Origin: Microbacterium festucae
GTDB lineage: Bacteria; Actinomycetota; Actinomycetes; Actinomycetales; Microbacteriaceae
NCBI RefSeq assembly: GCF_025421715.1
Contig: NZ_JAOEFC010000001.1
Span: 1,302,001 to 1,366,000 of the forward strand
DNA: 64,000 nucleotides
Direction: 5' to 3'
Shown: positions 1-7,525 of the stretch, in pieces
How the letters are laid out: every line of letters starts with the position of its first letter
Position numbering within the stretch: the stretch's first letter is position 1
Program-made: the position numbers and the translations under genes
Notes under the pieces: model-generated
What the model was told of the DNA's origin: nothing
What the model saw: the letters and a program-made list of their open reading frames with translations, nothing else
The model's database searches: none

Positions 1-312
1 TCGGGCGGGCAGCGACAGCGGCTCGCGATCGCCCGGGCGCTGGTGCGCGACCCGCGCATCCTGCTGCTCGACGAGGCGACCTCGGCGCTCGACCCCGAGT
101 CGGAGCAGCTCGTCAAAGAAGCCCTCGACCGCCTCATGGCCGGGCGCACCACCCTCGTCGTCGCCCACCGCCTGTCCACCGTGCGCAAGGCCGACCGCAT
201 CGTCGTGCTCGAGCACGGGCGCATCATCGAACAGGGCACCCACACCGAGCTCGTCGAGGCCGACGGCCGCTATGCCCGACTGCATCTGACCCAGGCGGGG
301 CTCGCCGGCTGA
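1..312 (+). CDS. ABC transporter ATP-binding protein, C-terminal fragment
   Basis: Only the last 103 residues lie in the window; the gene is open at the left edge. The visible part is the second half of an ABC nucleotide-binding domain: the signature motif ends as SGGQRQR at the first residues, Walker B is [11 protein letters not shown] (about residues 20-30), and the switch histidine is in AHRLST (about residues 56-61). DEATSALD and the HRLST switch are typical of exporter-type (MsbA/MdlB-like) half-transporters rather than sugar-import ATPases, so a fused membrane domain probably lies upstream. The substrate cannot be read from this piece. The stop is 34 bases before the next gene, so the gene may start or belong to the oxidoreductase operon that follows. 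Confidence 0.9.
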   Translation, partial: SGGQRQRLAIARALVRDPRILLLDEATSALDPESEQLVKEALDRLMAGRTTLVVAHRLSTVRKADRIVVLEHGRIIEQGTHTELVEADGRYARLHLTQAGLAG

Positions 313-346
313 GCCCTGCCCCCGCACGCCACACGAAGGAGTGAGA

Positions 347-1474
347 GTGTCCGACCCCCAACCCGCCGCACGGCGGGTCGCCCTCATCGGCACCGGTGCC
401 ATCGCCCACGCCCACGCGCAGGCCGTCATCGACCTGGCCCCCCGCGTCGAGATCGTCGCCGTCGTCGACGTCGACGCGGCGCGCGCCCGGGCGTTCGCCG
501 ACCGGTTCGCGCCCGGCGCGGCCGTGTACCCGGATGCCGGCGCGCTGCTGCGCGGTGAGCACCTCGACCTCGTGCACATCTGCACGCCGCCGCAGACGCA
601 CGTGCCGCTGGCGATCCAGGCCCTGCGAGCCGGCGTCCCCGCCCTCATCGAGAAGCCGACCGCCCTGAGCCTGGCCGAGATGGACGAGCTCGTCGCCGTC
701 TCCCGCGAGACGGGCGTGCCCGCCCTCACCGTGTTCCAGCACCGGTTCGGCCCGGCCGCGGTGCGGCTGCGCCGGCTCCTCGCGGGCGGCGTGCTCGGCC
801 GGCCCCTCGTGGCCACCTGCGAGACGCTCTGGTACCGCACGGCCGACTACTTCGACCTGCCGTGGCGCGGGCGATGGGAGATCGAGGGCGGCGGGCCCAC
901 GATGGGCCACGGCATCCACCAGTTCGACCTGCTGCTGTCGGTGCTGGGCCCGTGGACGCGCCTGTCGGCGTTCGCCGCGCGGCAGGCGCTGCCCACCGAC
1001 ACCGAGGACGTGTCGATGGCGCTCGTCGAGTTCGACAACGGGGCGCTGGCGACCGTGGTGAACTCCCTCGTCTCGCCGCGCGAGACCTCGCGCCTGCGGT
1101 TCGACTTCGCCCACGCCACGGTGGAGGTCGAGCACCTCTACGGCTACACCGACGCCGACTGGACGTTCACCCCCGCGCCCGGGCACGAGCATCTCGCCGA
1201 GCTGTGGGCGGAGGACGCGTCGGACGAGACCAGCGGTCACCGCGGGCAGATCGCCGCGATCCTCGACGCGTGGGATGCCGGCCAGGTGCCGGCGGCGGCG
1301 GCCGACGACGCCCGGCGCACCCTCGAGTTCGCCGCGGCCACCTACGCTTCGGCCTTCCGCGGCCGCCCCGTCGCCGCCGGTGAGATCGCCGGCGACGACC
1401 CCTTCCTGCGCTCCATGGACGGCGGCGCCGTGCCGTGGGGTCCGGCCCCATCCCGCCAGGAGGCGCACGCATGA
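347..1474 (+). CDS. Gfo/Idh/MocA family NAD(P)-dependent oxidoreductase
   Basis: A 375-residue cytosolic dehydrogenase of the Gfo/Idh/MocA family. These enzymes oxidise or reduce a hydroxyl of a sugar, inositol or sugar acid using NAD(P). The N-terminal Rossmann motif GTGAIAHAHA lies within the first 25 residues, the EKP motif carrying the catalytic lysine is near residue 102, and GHGIHQ near residues 187-192 supplies the family histidine. I chose GTG 347 because AAGGAG at 336-341 sits 5 bases before it; GTG 341 would overlap that ribosome site. The stop overlaps the next start (ATGA). The protein is clearly paralogous to the gene at 5034, sharing CETLW and PWRGRWE blocks. With the DUF6807 and cupin genes it probably modifies an unusual sugar; the substrate is unknown. 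Confidence 0.88.
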   Translation: MSDPQPAARRVALIGTGAIAHAHAQAVIDLAPRVEIVAVVDVDAARARAFADRFAPGAAVYPDAGALLRGEHLDLVHICTPPQTHVPLAIQALRAGVPALIEKPTALSLAEMDELVAVSRETGVPALTVFQHRFGPAAVRLRRLLAGGVLGRPLVATCETLWYRTADYFDLPWRGRWEIEGGGPTMGHGIHQFDLLLSVLGPWTRLSAFAARQALPTDTEDVSMALVEFDNGALATVVNSLVSPRETSRLRFDFAHATVEVEHLYGYTDADWTFTPAPGHEHLAELWAEDASDETSGHRGQIAAILDAWDAGQVPAAAADDARRTLEFAAATYASAFRGRPVAAGEIAGDDPFLRSMDGGAVPWGPAPSRQEAHA

Positions 1475-2388
1475 CCCTCTCCCTCGTCCACGATCAGGGC
1501 ACCGGCTTCACGGTGCGCGCCGGCGACGTCGACCTGCTGCACTGCGTCTACGCGCCCGACTCGCCGCAGCTCGAGTCGCCCAAGCCCTACCTGCACCCGC
1601 TGCGTACCCGCGCCGGTCACGTCGTCAGCGCGTTCCGGCCGTGGGACCACGTGTGGCACAAGGGCATCGCCTGGTCGCTGCCGGTGGTCGGCGACGAGAA
1701 CTTCTGGGGCGGACCCACCTATGTGCACGGGCAGTCGTATGTGCAGCTTCCCAACGACGGCGCGCAGCGTCACGTCGGCATCCGCGAGCTCTCCGACGCC
1801 GACGGGGTCGTCACGTTCGCGCACGACCTCGACTGGATCAGCCAGGCGGGCGTGCGCATGTTCACCGAGCAGCGCACCCTCACCGCCCGCGTGCTCGCCG
1901 ACGACGCCTGGGCCCTCACCTTCGAGACGGCGATGACCAACGTCACCGACGACGCCGTCGCGATCGGTTCCCCCACTACCAAGGGGCGCGACAACGCCGG
2001 CTACGGCGGACTCTTCTGGCGCGGTCCGCGCGCGTTCACCGGCGGCACCCTGGTCACCGCCGACGGCACCGGCACCGGCGCCGACGTGCGCGGCCAGCGC
2101 CACGAGTGGATGGGCTTCGAGGGCCGCCACGACGAGGTCGACGCGACATCGCTGGTGGTCATGGTCGACGCCGCCGACAACCCGCACCACCCGCCGCAGT
2201 GGTTCGCCCGCTCCGAGGAGTTCGCCGCGCTCAACCCGGCGCCGTTCTTCAGCGAGGAGGTCGTGGTCGGTGCGGGCGAGACCGTGCGCTTCCGCTACGG
2301 CATCGCGATCGCCGACGCCGACCGCGCGCGGGCAGCCGAACTGGCCACCGCCCTGCGCGCGCTGATCGGGGCGGGGGTGTCGGCGTGA
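1471..2388 (+). CDS. DUF6807 / PmoA-like family protein
   Basis: A 305-residue protein beginning MTLSLVHDQG. Its content (HPLRTRAGHVVSAFRPWDHVWHKG, then ENFWGGPTY, split here by blocks) matches the DUF6807 family, often labelled PmoA-like in databases, which accompanies Gfo/Idh dehydrogenases in actinobacterial sugar loci. The histidine-rich HVWHKG patch near residue 60 could bind metal or substrate. No signal peptide or membrane segment is visible, so it is probably cytosolic. ATG 1471 overlaps the previous stop and has AGGAGG about 6 bases upstream; its own stop overlaps the next GTG. The reaction is not established, so I assign only family membership and operon role. The methane-monooxygenase name attached to this family should not be taken as function. 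Confidence 0.8.
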   Translation: MTLSLVHDQGTGFTVRAGDVDLLHCVYAPDSPQLESPKPYLHPLRTRAGHVVSAFRPWDHVWHKGIAWSLPVVGDENFWGGPTYVHGQSYVQLPNDGAQRHVGIRELSDADGVVTFAHDLDWISQAGVRMFTEQRTLTARVLADDAWALTFETAMTNVTDDAVAIGSPTTKGRDNAGYGGLFWRGPRAFTGGTLVTADGTGTGADVRGQRHEWMGFEGRHDEVDATSLVVMVDAADNPHHPPQWFARSEEFAALNPAPFFSEEVVVGAGETVRFRYGIAIADADRARAAELATALRALIGAGVSA

Positions 2389-3110
2389 GCGCACCCTTCC
2401 CGGGCGGCACCGCGGTGACCGACCTGCAGGTGTACGACTGGGAGGCGGCCGACGGATGCCGGGGCGGCACGCCCCACCTGCACACCGCCTCCAGCGAGGG
2501 GTATGTCGTGGTCGGCGGCGCCGGTGCCGTGCACACCCTGTCGGCAGACGGGGCGGCCGAACACCCCCTCGCCCCCGGCGATGTCGTCTGGTTCACCCCG
2601 GGCACCGTGCACCGCCTCGTCAACGACGGCGACCTGCGCCTGCTGGTGGTGATGTCCAACGCCGGGCTCCCCGAGGCCGGCGACGCGGTGCTCACCTTCC
2701 CCGCCGAGGTGCTCGACGACCCCGAGGCGTACGCCGCGGCCGTCGCGCTCCCCGCCGGCGACGGCCGCGAGGCGGCCGCGCGCGCCCGCCGCGACCTCGC
2801 GATGCGGGGCTATCTCGAACTGCGCGACGCCGTCGACTCCCACGGGCCCGCCGCGCTGGCCGACCTGCACGCCCGCGCGGCGCGCCTCGTGCGCCACCGC
2901 ATCCCGCAGTGGCGGGACCGCTGGGAGGCGACCGTCGCCGCCGAGACCGCGCGCACCCGCGCGCAGCTCGACGCGCTCGCCGCCGGCGACGTGGGGGCGC
3001 TGCCGACGGCATCCGTCGCCCGCGCCGTGCCGACGGGCGCCGAACGCACCCTCGGCATGTGCGGACGGCTGCACACCTGGCACTGGCCCACCGGCGCCGA
3101 CGCCGACTGA
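2385..3110 (+). CDS. Cupin-domain protein
   Basis: A 241-residue protein with one clear cupin barrel in the first 110 residues. The first cupin motif is PHLHTASSEGY, with the metal-ligand pattern HxH followed by glutamate; the second motif ends in PGTVHRL with the last histidine. The remaining 120 residues are helical, charged and arginine/alanine-rich with no domain I recognise. GTG 2385 overlaps the preceding stop (GTGA), so it is translationally coupled to the DUF6807 gene. Cupins in such operons are often sugar isomerases, epimerases or sensors; which applies here cannot be told. The 3' side is followed almost at once by the 145-bp tandem repeat array. Confidence 0.82.
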   Translation: MSAPFPGGTAVTDLQVYDWEAADGCRGGTPHLHTASSEGYVVVGGAGAVHTLSADGAAEHPLAPGDVVWFTPGTVHRLVNDGDLRLLVVMSNAGLPEAGDAVLTFPAEVLDDPEAYAAAVALPAGDGREAAARARRDLAMRGYLELRDAVDSHGPAALADLHARAARLVRHRIPQWRDRWEATVAAETARTRAQLDALAAGDVGALPTASVARAVPTGAERTLGMCGRLHTWHWPTGADAD

Positions 3111-3125
3111 CGGGGCGCGCCGATC

Positions 3126-3973
3126 GCGCGTGGTCATCCCGTTCCGGCGCAGTCCGGATGCTGTCGCGTCGATCTCGGAGATCGTCACCGAGTTCGGAGC
3201 ATTCGGCCGAGAAGCTCCGCCGTGGGTCGCGTCCTCCGAGGTGCGTGCTGCCTGGTGGCGCGTGGCGGGTGGGGCGCGTGATCCCGTTCCGGCGCAGTCC
3301 GGATGCCGTCGCGCCGATGTCGGAGATCGTCACCGAGTTCGGAGCATGCGGCCGAGAAGCTCCGACGTGGGTGGCGTCCTCCGACGTGGGTGCTGCCTGG
3401 TGGCGCGTGGCGGGTAGGGCGCGTGATCCCGTTCCGGCGCGGTCCGGATGCCGTCGCGCCGACATCGGAGATCGTCACCGGGTTCGGAGCCTGCGGCCGA
3501 GAAGCTCCGACGTGGGTGGCGTTCTCCGAGGTGCGTGCTGCGCGGTGGGCCGCGCCGGGTGGGGCGCGTGATCCCGTTCCGGCGCGGTCCGGATGCCGTC
3601 GCGCCGACGTCGGAGATCGTCACCGTGTTCGGAGCATGCGGCCGGGAAGCTCCGACGTGGGTCGCGTCCTCCGAGGTGCGTGCTTCGCTGTGGGCGCGCC
3701 GGGTAGGGCGCGTGATCCCGTTCCGGCGCAGATCGGATGCCGTCGCGCCGACATCGGAGATCGTCACCGTGTTCGGAGCATGCGGCCGAGAAGCTCCGAC
3801 CTGGGTCGCGTCCTCCGAGGCGGGTGCTGCCTGGGGGCGCGTACCGGGTAGGGCGCGTGATCCCGTTCCGGCGCAGATCGGATGCCGTCGCGCCGACATC
3901 GGAGATCGTCACCGTGTTCGGAGCATGCGGCCGGGAAGCTCCGACGCGGGTCGCGTTCTCCGAGGTGCGTGCG
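3126..3973. repeat. Six tandem copies of a 145-bp non-coding unit
   Basis: The phrase ATCCCGTTCCGG recurs at 3136, 3281, 3426, 3571, 3715 and 3860, giving periods of 145, 145, 145, 144 and 145 bases. The copies are imperfect (substitutions throughout) but collinear over the whole unit, and the last copy fades out after about 3973. Every unit contains an inverted repeat, TCGGAGC then a 13-base gap then GCTCCGA, able to form a 7-bp stem; copy 1 has one altered base in this region. The period is not a multiple of three, so any open frames through the array are chance. There are no CRISPR-like short repeats with unique spacers. The array fills nearly all of the 967-base gap between the cupin gene and the AraC-type regulator. 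Confidence 0.93.
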
Positions 3974-4077
3974 GCACGGCGGCGCTTCCGGCAGGGCCGG
4001 GCGACCGATCCGATCGGGCATCGAAAGTCGGGTGCTGCCCGCCGGGATCGGGAAAGGTGGGGGTCGAAGGAGGCGCC

Positions 4078-4944
4078 ATGATCGCGGAGCTGAACAGGCT
4101 GGTCGAGCTGATCGAGGCTCGCCTCGACGACGACCTCGACGTCGCGTCGCTGGCGGCCGGGCTCGGCACGACGCAGTACCACCTCCGCCGGATGTTCTCG
4201 TCGTTGGCGGGCATGCCGCTGTCGGAGTACGTCCGGCGGCGCCGGATGACTCTCGCCGCGGCCGACATCGTCGGCGGTGACGATCTGCTGAAGATCGCGG
4301 TGCGCTACGGCTACGGCTCGACCGAGGCGTTCGGCCGGGCGTTCCGGTCGGTGCACGGTGCGCTGCCGGGCGAGGTCCGGCGGGGCGGCGGCCCCCTTCG
4401 CACGCAACCGCAGCTCAGGTTCCGCCTGACCGTCGAAGGGAACAGCACCATGGACACCCGCATCACCGAGCGGCCGGCCTTCCGCCTCGTCGGCCACGCG
4501 ACGCGCGTGCCGCTCATCCATCACGGGATCAACCCGCACATCCAGGCGCACATCGCCGCGCTGCCGGCGGCCGAGCACGCGCGCCTCAAAGCCCTGGGCG
4601 ACACGGAGCCGCACGGCATCCTGCAGGTGAGCGACGACGTCGACGCCGACTACGCCGAGGGCAGTGAGCTGACCTACCTGCACGGCGTCGCGCTCGCCGC
4701 GGCGACGCCGGTGCCCGACGACCTCGACGCCATCGAGGTTCCCGGCGGCACGTGGGCGGTGTTCCGCGCGGCGGGGGAGTATCCCGCCGCGCTGCAGCAG
4801 GTGTGGAGCGCGACGGCGACCGACTGGTTCCCCTCGAACCCGTGGCGCCTGCGGCCCGGGCCGTCGATGGTCGCGGTGCTCGAGCGGGCCGACGACTTCC
4901 GCACCGCCGTGTGCGAGCTCTGGCTGCCCGTCGAACGCGCGTGA
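4078..4944 (+). CDS. AraC-family regulator with GyrI-like effector domain
   Basis: A 288-residue transcription factor. Residues 1-100 are an AraC/XylS double helix-turn-helix (LDVASLAAGLGTTQYHLRRMF, then the conserved second helix block AVRYGYGSTEAFGRAFR, followed by GALPGEVR). After a short linker containing STMDTRI, residues 125-288 form a GyrI-like/SOUL-type small-molecule-binding domain (ERPAFRLVGHATRVPL, later GGTWAVFRAAGEYP and WLPVERA at the end). This N-terminal HTH plus C-terminal GyrI order is that of Rob/BmrR-like regulators that sense drugs or lipophilic effectors. ATG 4078 has GAAGGAGG 4 bases upstream. The leader is the end of the 145-bp repeat array, so the array could affect its promoter. 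It stands alone, between two sugar operons; its target is not evident. Confidence 0.88.
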   Translation: MIAELNRLVELIEARLDDDLDVASLAAGLGTTQYHLRRMFSSLAGMPLSEYVRRRRMTLAAADIVGGDDLLKIAVRYGYGSTEAFGRAFRSVHGALPGEVRRGGGPLRTQPQLRFRLTVEGNSTMDTRITERPAFRLVGHATRVPLIHHGINPHIQAHIAALPAAEHARLKALGDTEPHGILQVSDDVDADYAEGSELTYLHGVALAAATPVPDDLDAIEVPGGTWAVFRAAGEYPAALQQVWSATATDWFPSNPWRLRPGPSMVAVLERADDFRTAVCELWLPVERA

Positions 4945-4975
4945 GGCGGACCGCGTGGGGGACCGCCGCGCGGAT

Positions 4976-5003
4976 AGCGCTTTCCCTCGAAACGTTTTAG
5001 GCT
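4976..5003 (+). promoter_or_regulatory. LacI-type boxes and -10 region before the second Gfo/Idh gene
   Basis: AGCGCTTTCC (4976-4985) and AAACGTTTTA (4990-4999) are adjacent and match the two box types found before the operons at 7526 and 16591. TAGGCT (4998-5003) is a plausible -10 element, which would place the boxes across the RNA polymerase site, as for repression by a LacI-family protein. The regulator at 19919 is a candidate. Direct evidence is sequence repetition only. Confidence 0.55.
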
Positions 5004-5033
5004 GGCATCATCCCACCTCGATGCGGAGGATCC

Positions 5034-6164
5034 GTGCCCAGCACTCCCGCGCCCGCCGGCGCCGCCCCTGACGTCCACGCCCGCACGCTGCGCTGCGCCA
5101 TCATCGGCACGGGCGCCGTCGCGCACCTGCACGCCCGCGCCGTCGCGCAGCATCCGCGCGCGGCGCTGGTGGCCGTCACCGATCTCGACCGCACCCGCGC
5201 CGAGGCCTTCGCGGCCGAGCACGGCGGCCACGTCCACGACACGCTCGAGGCCCTGCTCGCCGCCGAACGCCCCGACGTCGTGCTCGTGTGCACGCCCCCC
5301 GGTGCGCACCGCGCGCAGACGCTCGCCGCCTTCGCGGCGGGGGCGCACGTGGTGGTCGAGAAGCCCCCGGCGCCGTCGCTGGACGAACTCGACGAGATGC
5401 GCGCCGCCGCGGCGGCCGCGGGGCGGCGCCTGGCGGTCGTCTTCCAGCAGCGCACCGGCACGGCCGCCGCGCACGTGAAGCGGCTGCTGGCGGCGGGCGC
5501 CCTCGGCCGGCCGCTGCTGGCCGTGTGCGAGACCCTCTGGTTCCGCGGCGACGACTACTTCGCGGTGCCGTGGCGCGGCCGATGGGAGACCGAGGGCGGC
5601 GGCACCACCCTCGGCCACGGCATCCATCAGATCGATCTGCTCGCCTACCTGCTGGGCGACTGGGCCAGCGTGGAGGGCCGGCTGTGGCGCCTCGACCGCG
5701 AGACGCAGACCGAAGACGCCTCGACGGCGACGGTCACCTTCGCCGGCGGCGCGGTGGCGCAGGTGGTCACCAGCGCCGTCTCGCCGCGTCAGGTCAGCGC
5801 CATCCGCATCGACACCCAAAAGGCCACCGTCACCGTCGACCATCTCTACGGTCACGGACACGACGACTGGAAGATCACGCCCGCACCCGGGTTCGAGTCC
5901 GAGGCGGAGGGCTGGGCGCTACCGGCCGACGAGGAGCGCAGCGACCACGCGCCGCTGCTGCGCGACGTGTTCGACGCGCTGCTGGCGGACGCCCCGCTGC
6001 CGCCCACGGCCGCCGATCCGGCGCGGTCGTTCGAGATCGTCGCCGCCATCTACGCCTCGGCGGCCGCCGGCGGGGCCCCGGTGACCCCGGCCGACCTCGC
6101 CGCGCACCCGACGCACCGCGGGGGCTTCGCCAGCCCGGTGACCGACATGCGTCCGGCTCCGTGA
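5034..6164 (+). CDS. Gfo/Idh/MocA family NAD(P)-dependent oxidoreductase
   Basis: A 376-residue sugar-type dehydrogenase, paralogous to the gene at 347. The nucleotide-binding motif GTGAVAHLHARA lies near residues 25-36, the EKP lysine motif near residue 109, and GHGIHQ near residues 194-199. CETLWFRGDDYF and PWRGRWETEGGG are shared nearly word for word with the paralogue. GTG 5034 is preceded by CGGAGGA at 5024-5030. Its stop overlaps the start of the glycosidase-like gene (GTGA), so the two are made together, suggesting that the glycosidase releases the sugar or glycoside that this enzyme oxidises. LacI-type boxes lie just upstream. The substrate is not identifiable from sequence alone. Confidence 0.88.
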   Translation: MPSTPAPAGAAPDVHARTLRCAIIGTGAVAHLHARAVAQHPRAALVAVTDLDRTRAEAFAAEHGGHVHDTLEALLAAERPDVVLVCTPPGAHRAQTLAAFAAGAHVVVEKPPAPSLDELDEMRAAAAAAGRRLAVVFQQRTGTAAAHVKRLLAAGALGRPLLAVCETLWFRGDDYFAVPWRGRWETEGGGTTLGHGIHQIDLLAYLLGDWASVEGRLWRLDRETQTEDASTATVTFAGGAVAQVVTSAVSPRQVSAIRIDTQKATVTVDHLYGHGHDDWKITPAPGFESEAEGWALPADEERSDHAPLLRDVFDALLADAPLPPTAADPARSFEIVAAIYASAAAGGAPVTPADLAAHPTHRGGFASPVTDMRPAP

Positions 6165-7102
6165 CCGCCACCGAGCTGTACCGCGACCCGGTCTACGACG
6201 GCGCGACCGACCCCGTCGTGCGGGTCGTGGGCGACCGGTGGTGGATGTTCTACACCCAGCGCCGCGCCAGCCACCCCGCCCCCGGACCGGGCGTCGCCTG
6301 GGTGCACGGCAGCCGCATCGGCATCGCCCACTCCGACGACGGGCGTGCCTGGCGGTACGCGGGCACCCTCGAGCCGGATGCCGTCGGCGACCGGCTGGCG
6401 CTGAGGGCCGGTGCCCCGCCGGCCGAGGTCGAACGCACCTACTGGGCGCCCGAGGTCATCCACGACGGCGACCGGTGGCGCATGTACGTGACCGAGATCG
6501 ACGGCATCCCCACCCGGTGGGAAGGCCACGCCCGCGAGATCGTCGAGTACGTCTCGGACGACCTCGCCCGCTGGCAGCGGCGGGGCGCGGTGCCCCTGGC
6601 GAGCGATCGGGTCATCGACGCCGCAGTGGCCCGCACCCCCGACGGCCGCTGGCGGCTGTGGTGCAAAGACGAGGCCGCCGACTCGGTCACCCGGGTGGCC
6701 GTCTCGGACGACCTGTCGACGTGGCAGGTGGAGGGGACGGCGGTCGGCGGGCGCCCGCACGAGGGGCCGACCGTGTTCGCCCTCGGCGGCAGCTGGTGGA
6801 TGATCGTCGACGAGTGGCGGGGGATGGCGGTGCACCGCTCGCCCGACGCGGTGACCTGGGAGCGGCAGGGCGGGCCCGACGCGGTCGTCCTCGCCGCCGG
6901 CGCCGTGCCCGGGCCCGGCTTCGGGCACCACGGGGCGGTGCTGCAGCACGACGGCGACACCTGGCTCTACTTCTTCGGGCATCCCGCCCGCGCCTACGAC
7001 CCGTCGTCGTCGCACACCGCGGATGCCGACGAGCGGCGCTGCGCCGTCTACCGCGCACGGCTGCAGGTGACCGACGGCCTGCTGCACGTCGCCCCCGAAT
7101 GA
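6161..7102 (+). CDS. Glycosyl hydrolase, five-bladed beta-propeller type (GH43/GH117-like)
   Basis: A 313-residue protein with repeated propeller-blade signatures: DPVYDGATDPVVRVVGDRW near the start, IGIAHSDDGRAWRY, WAPEVIHDGDRWRMY, VAVSDDLSTWQVEG, then GPTVFALGGSWWM and FGHHGAVLQHDGDTW. This pattern of aspartate-led blade starts and W/Y-rich strands is that of the GH43/GH32/GH117 superfamily. No signal peptide is seen, so it acts in the cytosol on imported oligosaccharide or glycoside. GTG 6161 overlaps the preceding stop. The 3' end (from 7021) lies inside a 116-bp tandem duplication, so the last 27 codons are repeated downstream outside the reading frame. Specificity cannot be given; arabinosidase or galactosidase activity would fit the neighbouring GH51 and GH42 genes. 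Confidence 0.78.
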   Translation: MTATELYRDPVYDGATDPVVRVVGDRWWMFYTQRRASHPAPGPGVAWVHGSRIGIAHSDDGRAWRYAGTLEPDAVGDRLALRAGAPPAEVERTYWAPEVIHDGDRWRMYVTEIDGIPTRWEGHAREIVEYVSDDLARWQRRGAVPLASDRVIDAAVARTPDGRWRLWCKDEAADSVTRVAVSDDLSTWQVEGTAVGGRPHEGPTVFALGGSWWMIVDEWRGMAVHRSPDAVTWERQGGPDAVVLAAGAVPGPGFGHHGAVLQHDGDTWLYFFGHPARAYDPSSSHTADADERRCAVYRARLQVTDGLLHVAPE

Positions 7103-7252
7103 CGGGCCCCCGCCCCGTCGAGTGTCCAAGACACGCGGATGCCGACGAGCGGCGCTGCGCCGTCTACCGCGCACGGCTGCAGGTGACCGACGGCCTGCTG
7201 CACGTCGCCCCCGAATGACGGGCCCCCGCCCCGTCGAGTGTCCAAGACACGC
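7021..7252. repeat. 116-bp perfect tandem duplication over a gene end and a palindrome arm
   Basis: Bases 7021-7136 are repeated at 7137-7252 without a mismatch that I can see. The unit contains the last 27 codons and stop of the glycosidase gene, a short spacer, and the left arm of the dispersed 57-bp palindrome. CGCGGATGCC stands at both unit starts (7018 and 7134) and again just after the second unit (7250), so replication slippage between ten-base matches explains it. The first copy leaves a half palindrome at about 7119-7136; the second joins the complete palindrome. Exact identity indicates a recent event. Confidence 0.92.
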
Positions 7253-7292
7253 GGATGCCGGCGCGAGCCAGCCGCGTGTCCTGGACACTCGG
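7235..7292. repeat. Dispersed 57-bp palindrome, copy 1
   Basis: Left arm CGAGTGTCCAAGACACGCGG and right arm GCCGCGTGTCCTGGACACTC can pair over about 18 bases with one mismatch around a short variable centre. The family recurs at 28443, 28588, 29827, 35497, 35693 and 35845. It lies after the glycosidase gene and before the promoter of the oligosaccharide operon, so a terminator or insulating role is possible, but there is no T-run. Confidence 0.88.
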
Positions 7293-7360
7293 CGTGGGGT
7301 GGGCGGGCGGACCGGGGTCGCGGGAGGGGGCGGGGCGTGCGGGGTGACCGCGGTGGCGGC

Positions 7361-7433
7361 GTTAGTGAAACGTTGCAAGTTTTGCTTGCGAAACGTTTTT
7401 GCGTGAGGTAGCGTCAGCGGCAAGCGCTTTCCC
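7361..7433 (+). promoter_or_regulatory. Promoter with three LacI-type boxes for the oligosaccharide operon
   Basis: TTGCTT (7382-7387) and GAGGTA (7405-7410) are 17 bases apart and form the best promoter. Two direct GAAACGTT boxes (7367-7374 and 7390-7397), 23 bases apart, flank and fill the spacer, and AAGCGCTTTCCC (7422-7433) lies downstream of the start point. This is the strongest collection of boxes in the window and predicts tight repression by a LacI-family protein such as the one at 19919. The promoter is inferred from spacing; the boxes are seen directly. Confidence 0.6.
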
Positions 7434-7525
7434 GAATGCACCAGATCTCAGGTGGCGCACCACCGCACTCACACGGACAACGAATGTTCGCGGGAAGAAC
7501 GCAGACGTTCGAAGAGAGGACAAAG

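Noticed and set aside
1471..2388. Methane monooxygenase subunit, as the PmoA label suggests
   Set aside because: It has no membrane helices and belongs to DUF6807; the label is a database name only.
3126..3973. CRISPR array
   Set aside because: The 145-base units are similar over their whole length; there are no short identical repeats separated by unique spacers and no cas genes.
3130..3990. Long open frames in both strands through the tandem array
   Set aside because: The 145-base period shifts frame at each unit, translations are Arg/Ala/Ser-rich repeats in every frame, and there is no ribosome site. The frame that runs into the AraC gene is cut at ATG 4078, which has a strong ribosome site.
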